Part shown: positions 28,359-37,266 of the stretch, one piece after another | Position numbering within the stretch: the stretch's first letter is position 1 | Layout of the letters: every line of letters starts with the position of its first letter | Origin: Vibrio sp. CB1-14 | GTDB lineage: Bacteria; Pseudomonadota; Gammaproteobacteria; Enterobacterales; Vibrionaceae | Length of the DNA: 64,000 nt | Direction: 5' to 3' | NCBI RefSeq assembly: GCF_040412085.2 | Contig: NZ_CP115920.1 | Coordinates: 2,542,001 to 2,606,000 of the forward strand | Translations under genes and position numbers: made by a program | The notes under the pieces: model-generated | What the model saw: only the letters and a program-made list of their open reading frames with translations | What the model was told of the DNA's origin: nothing | The model's database searches: none

Positions 28359-28367
28359 ACGATTTCC

Positions 28368-29348
28368 CTAACATAGTGTTCCTTCACTCGTTAGTCCATC
28401 GCAATATGTATGCCAAAGTCGCTGGGCTTTGGTTTGAGCCTTGTTCCAATCTGCCGACAAGGTAAAAAGCGCCACAGTCATCGTACTAATAACGGAGTTG
28501 GCCATCAGTTCTTGCTCATCTTCAGGAGTGCCCAACGGACAAGGAATCTCGCGTTGCTGAGTCATGCACTCTTCAATGTAACTCGAGTTCACTTTGCCGT
28601 TTTCTGCCCACCAAATGGTTTGACTTACCTTGGGGTTATATTCGGTCTCACCCGACTGTCCTTTAAAAGAAACGGTTCGCTGAGTTTGCGCCGTGGGTAG
28701 GTGTACTAGCGATTCCACTTTGGCGTGTAACTCTTGAAAGCCTGGGTGGAAACTGCCGCGCAGTGCAAACGGCGCATTGGCTGGGTTTAAAGCGCGAGCA
28801 ACGGTGTTGACGGGCGTTCTTAGTCCATATCGATGCTTCCAATCAAGCATGGTCTTAACTTGCGGCAGAAAATTCTCAAGGGGTAAATAAGTGATGTTGA
28901 ACTGCTCAAGTCGTTGCTGCGCATCCGCAAGACTGTTTGCAGTGGTGATATTAAGCTGGTTTAAAAAGTCTCTCGCGTGCAAGCGATTATGCATTTTATC
29001 CAAATCGCCATGAAGCAAGATTCTCACACCACTGTCCGCCAATATCTTGGCTGCGACCAAATGCCAAGGTAAACCTGACGTTTGGCCGGTGCGTTTTCCT
29101 GCATACAAAGGCCAATCAAGATCAGCAAAGCTCTCTGATGAAGATTTAAGCGCCTGTACAAAGCCAGCGATTTCCTCCGGCGTCTCATCTCTCACGCGAA
29201 TTAGCATCATCAGCATGGCCATTTGGTCATCACCGACCTCACCATCCATAAACGCAGCCATGACCTCGCACGCCTGAGTTTGCGTAAGCGGACCTCTACC
29301 TCGTGAACCACGGCCTACCGTGCGAATACATTCTTGAATTAACGACAC
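28368..29348 (-). CDS. TrpD2/YbiB-like glycosyltransferase-fold protein
   Basis: A 326-residue relative of anthranilate phosphoribosyltransferase (TrpD), of the TrpD2/YbiB group. The N-terminal helical domain is clear (GPLTQTQACEVMAAFMDGEV, then MLMMLIRVRDETPEEIAGFV). The catalytic glycine loop of TrpD is not kept: TGQTSGLPWHLVAAKIL stands in its place. Known YbiB proteins bind nucleic acid instead of making tryptophan precursors. Within the nasA-cobA-nasT unit, 9 bp before nasT. A role in RNA or nitrate control is only an inference from position. Confidence 0.8.
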   Translation of the reverse strand: MSLIQECIRTVGRGSRGRGPLTQTQACEVMAAFMDGEVGDDQMAMLMMLIRVRDETPEEIAGFVQALKSSSESFADLDWPLYAGKRTGQTSGLPWHLVAAKILADSGVRILLHGDLDKMHNRLHARDFLNQLNITTANSLADAQQRLEQFNITYLPLENFLPQVKTMLDWKHRYGLRTPVNTVARALNPANAPFALRGSFHPGFQELHAKVESLVHLPTAQTQRTVSFKGQSGETEYNPKVSQTIWWAENGKVNSSYIEECMTQQREIPCPLGTPEDEQELMANSVISTMTVALFTLSADWNKAQTKAQRLWHTYCDGLTSEGTLC

Positions 29349-29386
29349 ATCTTCTCCTACTTAATGTGACTTTCCCAGCCTAGACA

Positions 29387-30244
29387 TCAGAGCGGCGATA
29401 CCAACAGTTCATCTTGAGTATATTCTTTCGCTATATCAACAAGCTGCTGGCGAATTGACACCACTTCACCAATGATCATCAACGCCGGGCTCAAGCCGCG
29501 AAGTTGCTCCGCGATTTGATTCAGTTGCGATAGCTCGAAAGTATATACTTCTTCTTCTGCGCTACAACCTTTACCGATAATAGCAACAGGCGTGGAAGCC
29601 TTCAGTCCTGCTTGCACTAAGCCACTTTGAATCTCGAGGCTTTTCTCAAGCCCCATATAACAAACTAACGTTTGCCCTTGAGCAATCAGCGATGACCACG
29701 CTGGCAGTGCGCCAGACACGACATTACCGGTGACAAAGGTGACACTGCGTGCCACTTTGCGATGGGTTAACGGGATTAGTGCGCTTGAAGAACAGCCAAG
29801 CGCAGCGGTAATGCCCGGAATCACTTCAAATTCAATGTTCGCAGCTTTTAGCGCCAGTGCTTCTTCTCCACCACGCCCGAATACAAAAGGGTCACCACCT
29901 TTTAACCTTACTGCGCGATACCCTTTCAGGCCACAATCTTTAAGGATTTCGTTAATCGAGTCTTGATTCAGGCTTGGCATACCACAGCGTTTACCTACAT
30001 AAAATCGTAACGTGCTGCTGGGAATCAAATCCAAGATCGGCTGACTGACTAGGCGATCATAAACCACAATATCCGCCTGAGATATCCGCTTATGGGCAGC
30101 CATGGTCAGCAAGTCCGGATCACCAGGCCCCGCCCCGACAATGGAGACAAACCCATTTTCAGATCGATAAGGCAGCTCATCAATAAAACCAACATCTTGC
30201 TGTTGGTGCAAACGGTATGCATGCTCATTCCTTTGAGTATTCAT
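29387..30244 (-). CDS. cobA: Uroporphyrinogen-III C-methyltransferase
   Basis: A 285-residue SAM-dependent methylase making precorrin-2, first step to siroheme. Signatures are VSIVGAGPGDPDLLTMAAHK, VVYDRLVS, RLKGGDPFVFGRGGEE and VIPGITAALG. It is the stand-alone SUMT type with no CysG dehydrogenase/chelatase part, so later siroheme steps must come from elsewhere. It lies 27 bp after nasA, supplying the siroheme of NirB. Confidence 0.93.
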   Translation of the reverse strand: MNTQRNEHAYRLHQQQDVGFIDELPYRSENGFVSIVGAGPGDPDLLTMAAHKRISQADIVVYDRLVSQPILDLIPSSTLRFYVGKRCGMPSLNQDSINEILKDCGLKGYRAVRLKGGDPFVFGRGGEEALALKAANIEFEVIPGITAALGCSSSALIPLTHRKVARSVTFVTGNVVSGALPAWSSLIAQGQTLVCYMGLEKSLEIQSGLVQAGLKASTPVAIIGKGCSAEEEVYTFELSQLNQIAEQLRGLSPALMIIGEVVSIRQQLVDIAKEYTQDELLVSPL

Positions 30245-30271
30245 CCTACAACTCCTTGGTTAACTGAACCA

Positions 30272-32950
30272 TTATTTAACTATCACGTCGATATGCTGAG
30301 CGTGCTGAAAGTGCTGATTGGCGAGCTTTTCCACCTCTGGTAGACAAGACCCGCAATTACTGCCGCATTTGAGCTGACTTTGAAGCTGGGCGACACTGGT
30401 ATGGCTATGAGTTTGAATCGCATCAATGATCTGTTTTTCAGTCACTCTAAAACAACTGCAAACCAGCTTGCTTGTCGCACCCGTTTGGGTCGCCTTGAGA
30501 AGTTTTGACAGTGAAAAAGGCTGCCCCAACAGCTGTGAAAGCTGCTCGACATCAGCATCAAAGGTCTTATTCTCTACTTGAATAATACTTTTTACCGTCA
30601 GCGCGGCGTCATCAGCACAGCTTAGCGTCACCCAGCCCTGCTCGGTATCCATCACCAATAGCTTGCCGTTTAGGGCGGCGCCTGTTGCCTGATTCCAAGT
30701 GTGCTTCTCTAAGGGTACTTGCGTCGCATAGCGCCATAAACGCTCGCCAGCGCCACCAATGTCAGTCACTTGCATAGATGCAAAGTCCGCGAGGCTACGC
30801 AACTTGTCACAGCCCTCGCCTATGGCAACCATATAGCTGCCAATGCCAAATGGAGCGACGCGAACTAGCGTCGATTTAAACGCTGGCTGACCCGAAATAG
30901 GGTCAACCACGGATTCTGTCACCTGGTTAACACCACTGCCGGCACCAAATTCGCCTGCCCAGTGCATCGATAAATACACACTGTGCATACTCAAACCTTC
31001 GTCTGCTCTGATACGGGCGATCACATTGCCGCTGCCATCTGGCAGTGTTAGCTCGGCAAGTTGCTCCGTTTTAAGCTCTGCTCTTTCAATCGAGATTGGG
31101 TTTAAGTAGAGCGTAGGCTCGACCTCCTTTTGGGTAAGCGAAGGAACGTAGCCTGTGCGCGTCATGGTATGCCACTGGTCGCGGTCACGTCCCGTATTGA
31201 GAATGAATTCTTGATGTCCGCGAGGCGTTTCAAGCTCAATAGTCTCGGGAACAATCAAATTGGCACGCCCAGAAGGTGTCGCAAACGAACCATCGGCAAA
31301 CGGTCTCTCACTACCAAGCGGCCATTGCACTGGTTGCCATTGTTGATAGTCGCTTTCAGTCAGTGTACTTAACTTGCTTAAATCGAATAGCTGAGGCGCA
31401 TGTTTGTTGATGCCCGATAACTTGATGTGTTCTTTGAAAATCTCATACTCACTGTGATACCCAAACCCATCGCTAACATCCATTAAGCGACAAAAAGCCT
31501 GACCTACCTTGGAAATAGCCCACCAATCTGGCCTGCTTTCACCGCGCATAGGCAAGAATGCTCGCTGGCGAGACATCATGCGCTCAGAGTTAGTTACCAT
31601 ACCCTGCTTTTCACCCCATCCTGCGGCGGGTAGCAAAATGTCCGCGTAATGGGCGATATCAGAATCAGCACAGATATCCGACACTATTACCAACTCACAG
31701 CGCTTGAGCGCTCGTTTGATCTTCTGACTTTGTGGCAGTGACACGACTGGATTGGTTGCCATAATCCAAACCGCTTTCACTTCACCGCGTTCTATCGCAT
31801 CAAATAGATCCACCGCTTTCAAGCCGGGTTTGGTTGCCATGTCTGGGGCCTGCCAAATCGCCTTAACTTGCTCTATCGACTCAGCATCAAAACCCCGATG
31901 GGCAGCCAGTTGATTCGCCAATCCACCTACCTCTCGTCCCCCCATCGCGTTGGGCTGACCAGTAATCGAGAAAGGGCCGCACCCTTCACGACCGATTTTG
32001 CCCGTTAGTAAGTGAGCATTAATAATGGCATTGCCTTTATCAGTCCCATTCTCAGCCTGATTCACGCCTTGGCAATAAAGCGTAATCACGCGCTGCTTGG
32101 TCGCGAACCAATGATAAAACTGTTTAAGGCTAGTTTTATCGACTTGAGTTTGCTCGGCAACAGCATCAAGAGAACAAGAGGGTTGTTTTAGCGCTTTCAT
32201 CAGCGCATCCGCGCCTTGCGTGTGCTCGTCGATATACTCTGTATCTAATTGCTTGGTGTCATCGCAATACCGCGCCAACCCCATAAACAGTGCCACATCG
32301 CTGTCGCTTACAAGAGGCAGGTGTAAATCCGCTTGTTCTGCGGTCATGGTTTTACGAGGGTCGATCACCACCAGCTTTAAGTTTGGATTTGATTCTCTCG
32401 CTTGTTGAATTCGTCGAAAGACGATCGGGTGTGTCCAGGCCATATTGGAGCCCACCAACACAATCATCTCGGCCAGCTCTAGGTCTTGATAATTCACGGG
32501 CACGACATCTTCACCAAATGCACGAACGTGAGACGCAACCGCAGACGACATACAAAGTCGTGAGTTGGTATCGATGTTAGCGCTGCCAATAAAGCCTTTC
32601 ATAAGCTTGTTGGCTACATAGTAATCTTCTGTCAGCAGTTGACCTGAAACATACATAGATAGCGCGTCACTACCGTGCTGCTGTTTGATGTCATAAAACC
32701 GCTCTGCGATAGTATCAATCGCTTCTTGCCAGGACGCCTGTTTGCCGTTGATTTTTGGGTACAACAACCTTGCTGGCCCAGTATGGCTTTGATCCAAAGA
32801 TGAGCCTTTTACGCATAGCGCTCCCATGTTTGCAGGGTGTGAAAGATCGCCACACGTTGATGCTTGATTCGGGGTGCTGACACACTTGGCCACTAAGCCG
32901 CAGCCGACACCACAATACGGACAGGTTGTTTTGACACTTCTCGGCTTCAT
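30272..32950 (-). CDS. nasA: Assimilatory nitrate reductase, catalytic subunit
   Basis: An 892-residue cytoplasmic molybdopterin enzyme. The N-terminal [4Fe-4S] ligands are in CPYCGVGCGLVAKC followed by GALCVKG. The molybdopterin oxidoreductase body spans about 55-690 and includes STCGDLSHPANMG and GREVGGLANQL. A C-terminal BFD-type [2Fe-2S] domain has LVCSCFRVTEKQ and LKCGSNCGSCLPEV. No signal peptide, so it is not NapA. No NADH-linked electron donor (NasB/NasC type) is encoded beside it. First gene of the nasA-cobA-trpD2-nasT unit, behind its own leader terminator. Confidence 0.94.
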   Translation of the reverse strand: MKPRSVKTTCPYCGVGCGLVAKCVSTPNQASTCGDLSHPANMGALCVKGSSLDQSHTGPARLLYPKINGKQASWQEAIDTIAERFYDIKQQHGSDALSMYVSGQLLTEDYYVANKLMKGFIGSANIDTNSRLCMSSAVASHVRAFGEDVVPVNYQDLELAEMIVLVGSNMAWTHPIVFRRIQQARESNPNLKLVVIDPRKTMTAEQADLHLPLVSDSDVALFMGLARYCDDTKQLDTEYIDEHTQGADALMKALKQPSCSLDAVAEQTQVDKTSLKQFYHWFATKQRVITLYCQGVNQAENGTDKGNAIINAHLLTGKIGREGCGPFSITGQPNAMGGREVGGLANQLAAHRGFDAESIEQVKAIWQAPDMATKPGLKAVDLFDAIERGEVKAVWIMATNPVVSLPQSQKIKRALKRCELVIVSDICADSDIAHYADILLPAAGWGEKQGMVTNSERMMSRQRAFLPMRGESRPDWWAISKVGQAFCRLMDVSDGFGYHSEYEIFKEHIKLSGINKHAPQLFDLSKLSTLTESDYQQWQPVQWPLGSERPFADGSFATPSGRANLIVPETIELETPRGHQEFILNTGRDRDQWHTMTRTGYVPSLTQKEVEPTLYLNPISIERAELKTEQLAELTLPDGSGNVIARIRADEGLSMHSVYLSMHWAGEFGAGSGVNQVTESVVDPISGQPAFKSTLVRVAPFGIGSYMVAIGEGCDKLRSLADFASMQVTDIGGAGERLWRYATQVPLEKHTWNQATGAALNGKLLVMDTEQGWVTLSCADDAALTVKSIIQVENKTFDADVEQLSQLLGQPFSLSKLLKATQTGATSKLVCSCFRVTEKQIIDAIQTHSHTSVAQLQSQLKCGSNCGSCLPEVEKLANQHFQHAQHIDVIVK

Positions 32951-32979
32951 AGCTTCTCCTTGAGCCCGGCGACATCGAT

Positions 32980-33015
32980 AAAAAAAGCGCCTCTTCTTAT
33001 TTCAAGAAGAGGCGC
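32980..33015 (-). terminator. Leader attenuator of nasA
   Basis: GCGCCTCTTCTT / AAGAAGAGGCGC is a perfect 12-bp stem followed on the minus strand by seven T, 29 bases before the nasA ATG. It lies between the sigma54-like promoter and the gene. A smaller stem GTCTT/AAGAC lies just upstream (33056-33076), a candidate antiterminator-binding hairpin. Confidence 0.85.
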
Positions 33016-33096
33016 CTTTGCCATTGACGAGTTAGTTATTGTTCACGGTCATCTGTCTTATCTTTTCAACAAGACACGTCCTTTGATAAAAGAGAG

Positions 33097-33112
33097 AGCA
33101 AGAATGGTTCCA
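33097..33112 (-). promoter_or_regulatory. Sigma54-like promoter of nasA
   Basis: The minus strand reads TGGAACCATTCTTGCT, with GG and GC ten bases apart and TTGCT as a full -12 element. The expected start near 33086 gives a leader of about 136 bases containing the terminator. The region 32951-33298 otherwise holds only the divergent upstream region of the HAD gene. Confidence 0.65.
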
Positions 33113-33298
33113 ATCTTGATAATGTTATTTATCAGTTAGTTACGTGAAAACGAGGATTGTGTGATGCACTGTTTTGGGGAAGCGCACAAATAATGGGCGA
33201 TCGTTGCTCAATTTGTAGGTAACCACCAGTAATGTACTTCCTTTACCATATCTTGAGCGCTAAACTCTAGCCTCACTCACAAAAAATAGCCTTCAACT

Positions 33299-34117
33299 AT
33301 GACAGCTTCAAAAATCAAATTCATCGCAACCGACATGGATGGAACCCTGTTAGACGAACAAGGCCAGCTTCCTGCGCAGTTTCCTGCGTTATTTCAAAGG
33401 CTAAAGTCTCAAGGAATTCTGTTTGCTGCGGCGTCCGGACGTCAATATTATAGCTTGCGTGATACCTTTGCTGACTACCAAGACGAGATGCTGTTTATCG
33501 CTGAAAATGGCACCATGGTTATGCATCAAGACAAAGAGCTGTATAGCTGCACGCTCGATTCAGCCTCTGTGCCTGACATCATTCGTCAAGCCCGTGCTAT
33601 CTCCGGCGCGTTTATTGTGCTGTGTGGTAAGAAAGGTGCCTATATCGAAACACAAGATCCAAAGGCGCTGGCAGAAATCAGTAAATATTACCACCGCTGT
33701 CAATATGTCGACGACTTGCTGAGTGTGGAAGACGAATTTATTAAAGTTGCTCTGCTTCACTTTAATGGCTCTGAGGCTCACATCGATCCGGTGATCCGCC
33801 CAGTATTTGGTGAAGATTTTCAAGTCGTGGTTAGCGCTAAGATTTGGCTCGATGTAATGAACAAAGTCGCATCAAAAGGCGCGGCCATTCACCACCTACA
33901 GCAAACCATGAACTTTACTTTTGAACAGACTATGAGTTTTGGTGACTACTTTAACGATGTGGAGATGTTGAAGGAGAGTTATTACTCTTACGCGATGGAA
34001 AATGCCCATCCAGATGTCAAAGAACTTGCCCGCTTCTCTGCACCGAGCAATACAGAAGATGGTGTGATTAAAGCGGTCAACGCCTTTCTTGATGCTGAGC
34101 TTTCTGTCGCTAAATAG
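33299..34117 (+). CDS. HAD-IIB (Cof-type) phosphatase
   Basis: A 272-residue haloacid-dehalogenase phosphatase. Motif I with the catalytic Asp is ATDMDGTLLDE, motif II is AAASGRQYY, and motif IV is MSFGDYFNDVEML. The IIB cap domain lies between. These proteins act on sugar phosphates, FMN or similar small molecules; which one is not visible. The ATG at 33299 has only a weak ribosome site. Divergent from nasA and convergent with the moa operon. Confidence 0.88.
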   Translation: MTASKIKFIATDMDGTLLDEQGQLPAQFPALFQRLKSQGILFAAASGRQYYSLRDTFADYQDEMLFIAENGTMVMHQDKELYSCTLDSASVPDIIRQARAISGAFIVLCGKKGAYIETQDPKALAEISKYYHRCQYVDDLLSVEDEFIKVALLHFNGSEAHIDPVIRPVFGEDFQVVVSAKIWLDVMNKVASKGAAIHHLQQTMNFTFEQTMSFGDYFNDVEMLKESYYSYAMENAHPDVKELARFSAPSNTEDGVIKAVNAFLDAELSVAK

Positions 34118-34160
34118 AAGCCAGACAAACCGGTTCACTGTGTAAACAAAGAGCATGGTA

Positions 34161-34189
34161 AAAAAAGAGCATGCCCAGGCATGCTCTTG
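34161..34189. terminator. Terminator between the HAD gene and moaE
   Basis: AAGAGCATGCC / GGCATGCTCTT, with A and T runs on the two sides, between convergent genes. It ends right at the moaE stop. Confidence 0.85.
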
Positions 34190-34654
34190 TTATTTTTGCC
34201 AGCGCTCAGCGGCCTGTGCGTCGGATTCGCGAGAGTCAACCCATCGAGTTGACTCTGTCGTACGCTCTTTCTTCCAAAATGGCGCCTTGGTCTTCAAGTA
34301 ATCCATAATGAATTCGCACGCTTCAAACGCTGCACCTCGGTGAGCACTGGAAACACCAACAAACACGATTTGGTCACCCGCATCGAGATCGCCTACGCGG
34401 TGAATAACTCGAATACCATTAAGCATCCATCTCGTTTCCGCTTCATTGCAGATTTTTTGTAATGCGCGTTCGGTCATTCCCGGATAGTGCTCAAGTGACA
34501 TACCTTTCACATTGTCGCCCAAGTTCATATCGCGAACTTTGCCAGTAAAAGTAACTATCGCACCCGATGCACTGCCTTCCGCAAGAGCATCATACTCAAC
34601 GCCTACTGAGAAATCTTGTTGCTGTACCGATACTCGAATCGTCATATCAGCCAC
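34190..34654 (-). CDS. moaE: Molybdopterin synthase catalytic subunit MoaE
   Basis: A 154-residue large subunit of molybdopterin synthase, which adds sulfur to precursor Z (cPMP). Signatures are GAIVTFTGKVRD near residue 32, HRVGDLDAGDQIVFVGVSS, and the C-terminal APFWKKE with the catalytic lysines. Its start overlaps the moaD end by 8 bases, so the two subunits are translated together. Last gene of moaABCDE. Confidence 0.96.
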   Translation of the reverse strand: MADMTIRVSVQQQDFSVGVEYDALAEGSASGAIVTFTGKVRDMNLGDNVKGMSLEHYPGMTERALQKICNEAETRWMLNGIRVIHRVGDLDAGDQIVFVGVSSAHRGAAFEACEFIMDYLKTKAPFWKKERTTESTRWVDSRESDAQAAERWQK

Positions 34655-34892
34655 CAGTTACCGGAGGGAAAAAGGCCACTTCGTCACCATCACTGACGGC
34701 TGCCGTCAGCGGGACAATGTCTTGGTTTACCGCAGCCAATAACTTGCCAGAATCAAGCGCCAAGTCCCACTTGCCCTCTTGCTTCGCTAAGTGAGCACGG
34801 ATGGCTTCAACCGTGTCAAAGCCGGCATCAAGTTCAAGCTCGTCGACACCAACCAGTTCGCGAGTTTGAGCAAAAAACAGTACTTTGATCAT
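34647..34892 (-). CDS. moaD: Molybdopterin synthase sulfur-carrier subunit MoaD
   Basis: An 81-residue ubiquitin-like protein ending in the required Gly-Gly (FFPPVTGG), whose thiocarboxylate supplies sulfur to MoaE. N-terminus [19 protein letters not shown]. It overlaps moaE by 8 bases and moaC by 4. Confidence 0.96.
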   Translation of the reverse strand: MIKVLFFAQTRELVGVDELELDAGFDTVEAIRAHLAKQEGKWDLALDSGKLLAAVNQDIVPLTAAVSDGDEVAFFPPVTGG

Positions 34893-35368
34893 GATTCCAC
34901 CTTAAAGTGACCTGACTTACCGCCGGTTTTTTCTAGCAATCGAACGCTGTCGATCACCATGTCTTTCTGTACCGCTTTGCACATGTCATAAATCGTCAAT
35001 GCCGCGACGGAGGCTGCAGTCAGAGCTTCCATTTCTACGCCCGTTTTACCCGCTAGCTTACACACGGATTCGATGCGTACTTTGTTTTCACTTTCCAGCG
35101 CTTCTAGCTGCACTTCCACTTTAGAAAGCAGTAGCGGATGACACAGTGGGATCAAATCCCAGGTTTTCTTCGCCGCTTGAATACCCGCAATACGTGCGGT
35201 AGCAAACACATCTCCTTTGTGATGGTTGCCAGAGGTAATCATTTTCAGCGTCTCCGGTGCCATATGCACAAACGCTTCTGCACGCGCTTCGCGAACCGTC
35301 TCAGCCTTAGCTGAAACATCAACCATATTGGCCTCGCCCGATGCATTAATATGTGTAAATTCCGACAT
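34889..35368 (-). CDS. moaC: Cyclic pyranopterin monophosphate synthase MoaC
   Basis: A 159-residue enzyme finishing cPMP synthesis after MoaA. Signatures are [31 protein letters not shown], and [20 protein letters not shown]. The start is the ATG at 35368 with GGGG 6 bases upstream; a GTG at 35383 is in frame but less likely. It overlaps moaD by 4 bases. Confidence 0.96.
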   Translation of the reverse strand: MSEFTHINASGEANMVDVSAKAETVREARAEAFVHMAPETLKMITSGNHHKGDVFATARIAGIQAAKKTWDLIPLCHPLLLSKVEVQLEALESENKVRIESVCKLAGKTGVEMEALTAASVAALTIYDMCKAVQKDMVIDSVRLLEKTGGKSGHFKVES

Positions 35369-35383
35369 GACTAACCCCGACAC

Positions 35384-35896
35384 TTACTTAGTTAGGTGAG
35401 GCATGAAATTGCAAGGGCGATGACTTGCATCGAGTTGCTGCTTAATGATTTTCGTCCAACCCGTGCGACATGCACCTGTTGAGCCAGGCATCGCAAAGAT
35501 CACCGTGTGATTAGCAAAACCAGCAATCGCACGTGACTGAATAGTAGACGTACCAATCTCTTCGTAAGATACCGCGCGGAATAGCTCACCAAAGCCTTCT
35601 ACTTGCTTATCGAAAAGAGGCACTAGCGCTTCTGGTGTGCTATCACGAGAGGTAAAGCCTGTACCGCCTGTGATCATTACCGCTTGAACGCTTTCGTCAG
35701 CAACCCACTGTGAAACCACTGCTCGGATTTGGTAGATGTCATCGATAACGATTTTTTTGTCTGCCAACGTATGACCCGCTTCTTGCAGGTTTTCAACCAG
35801 GTAGCGACCTGATGTGTCGTTCTCTTCTGTACGTGTATCTGAAACGGTTAGCACTGCGATATTCGCAGGCACAAATTTGCTCTCTGCGTGACCCAT
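35384..35896 (-). CDS. moaB: Molybdenum cofactor biosynthesis protein MoaB
   Basis: A 170-residue MoaB/MogA-fold protein. Signatures are NIAVLTVSDTRTEENDTSGR, MITGGTGFTSRDSTPEA and FAMPGSTGACRTGW. It is related to the adenylyltransferase of molybdopterin; the role of MoaB in proteobacteria is not settled. I choose the ATG at 35896 with AGGG upstream over the GTG at 35905. Between moaA and moaC. Confidence 0.94.
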   Translation of the reverse strand: MGHAESKFVPANIAVLTVSDTRTEENDTSGRYLVENLQEAGHTLADKKIVIDDIYQIRAVVSQWVADESVQAVMITGGTGFTSRDSTPEALVPLFDKQVEGFGELFRAVSYEEIGTSTIQSRAIAGFANHTVIFAMPGSTGACRTGWTKIIKQQLDASHRPCNFMPHLTK

Positions 35897-35943
35897 GATT
35901 TTCACCCTATAAAAACTGTAAACATTAAAATCGACGACGCGAA

Positions 35944-36933
35944 TTAGCCGCCGATGGATGCCAAGTGAGGCGTCATTCCTGAATTGCCATCATGTAGGAA
36001 GTGACTGACCGACTTGGTCTGTAATTGTGCTTGAATGCGCTTGATTAGCGCCTGCTCCTGCGCGTCTTCTTGCAGTAAGTCTCGCAGCTCTACACCATGC
36101 TCACCAAACAAGCATAAATGCAGCTTACCCATTGCAGAGACACGCAAGCGGTTACAACTTTCGCAGAAGTTTTTCTCGTATGGCATGATCAAACCAATCT
36201 CGCCCTTATAATCGGCATGCACGAATACTTGAGCCGGGCCGTCGTTGTTTTGACGCGCTTTAAGTATCCAACCGTTGGCGATAAGTTGATTGCGTATGTC
36301 CACACCTGAGACATGATGATTTTGAAACAGCTCGTCCATTTCCCCGGTTTGCATCAGCTCGATAAACCTAAGTTGGATAGGACGATCTTTGATCCAGTTA
36401 AGAAACGACGGCAGCTCTTTGGCGTTGAGATCTTTCATCAACACCACATTGACTTTGACCTGCTCGTAGCCGATCTCAAACGCGCGATCGATGCCAGCCA
36501 TCACCTCAGTAAACTTATTCTCACCTGTAATTTGGTGGAACATACGAGGATCAAGACTATCAACGCTGACGTTAATATGAGTCAAACCCGCTCGCTGCCA
36601 GTTATCAACTTGCTTTGCCATACGATAACCGTTAGTTGTCGTAGCCACTTTGCTGATGCCAGGCGTATTCGCGACCGTTTCAATGATCTGAGGGAAATCC
36701 TTCCTAAGACTAGGCTCACCACCAGTAATACGCACCTTTGACGTGCCACAATCTGCAAATGCAGTGACAACACGCTTTATTTCAGGCAGCGTTAAAAATG
36801 CTGGTCTCTTGTGACCAGGTGGTTTGTAGCCATCAGGGAGGCAATATGTACATCGGAAATTACAGACGTCTGTAACCGACAAGCGCAAGTAATAGAACTT
36901 GCGATGGAATTTATCTTCGAATTGTTGCGCCAC
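35944..36933 (-). CDS. moaA: GTP 3',8-cyclase MoaA
   Basis: A 329-residue radical-SAM enzyme starting Moco synthesis from GTP. The N-terminal cluster motif is CNFRCTYC, the SAM site is [11 protein letters not shown], the C-terminal cluster is [18 protein letters not shown], and the chain ends in Gly-Gly as it should. I choose a GTG start at 36933 (VAQQFEDKF), since GGAAAGG lies 6-8 bases upstream; the ATG at 36948 overlaps that site. First gene of moaABCDE and behind a probable Moco riboswitch. Confidence 0.95.
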   Translation of the reverse strand: MAQQFEDKFHRKFYYLRLSVTDVCNFRCTYCLPDGYKPPGHKRPAFLTLPEIKRVVTAFADCGTSKVRITGGEPSLRKDFPQIIETVANTPGISKVATTTNGYRMAKQVDNWQRAGLTHINVSVDSLDPRMFHQITGENKFTEVMAGIDRAFEIGYEQVKVNVVLMKDLNAKELPSFLNWIKDRPIQLRFIELMQTGEMDELFQNHHVSGVDIRNQLIANGWILKARQNNDGPAQVFVHADYKGEIGLIMPYEKNFCESCNRLRVSAMGKLHLCLFGEHGVELRDLLQEDAQEQALIKRIQAQLQTKSVSHFLHDGNSGMTPHLASIGG

Positions 36934-37062
36934 GGAACACCTTTCCAAACACGGGAGGCGTGATCATTTCCAATCAAGCCCTTGTGACCAAATGTCACTG
37001 GCTCAACACGCTTATCTTGATTGATATTACATCAGAAGACTTAGCGTCGTGAGCTCGGAGTT
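36934..37062 (-). ncRNA. Probable molybdenum cofactor (Moco) riboswitch
   Basis: The moaA leader on the minus strand starts CCGAGC and ends GCCTCCCGTGTTTGGAAAGG, which I recall as the conserved 3' part of Moco-family RNAs found upstream of moaA in gammaproteobacteria. A stem GTGACATTTGGTCAC lies in the middle. The final GGAAAGG is also the moaA ribosome site, so folding could block translation when cofactor is plentiful. Exact ends are approximate. Confidence 0.65.
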
Positions 37063-37266
37063 ATGGCAATTAGCGATATGAGTCGCTAACAGCGTGTGAG
37101 TAAAATACTCAATAACGACAGGGTTTTCCAGCTTTGCAATCAAAAAACCTTATCTATTCGTCATTTTTATTATAGTTGAGTATCGCAAATGAACAATTTA
37201 CCCTATGTTACGAAAACTAAGTAACACAAAAGTAGAATAAGATGAGCAACTATTCATCAAAAAATC

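Noticed and set aside
32715..32975. An 86-codon minus-strand frame at the nasA start
   Set aside because: It overlaps nasA in another frame and includes the leader terminator.
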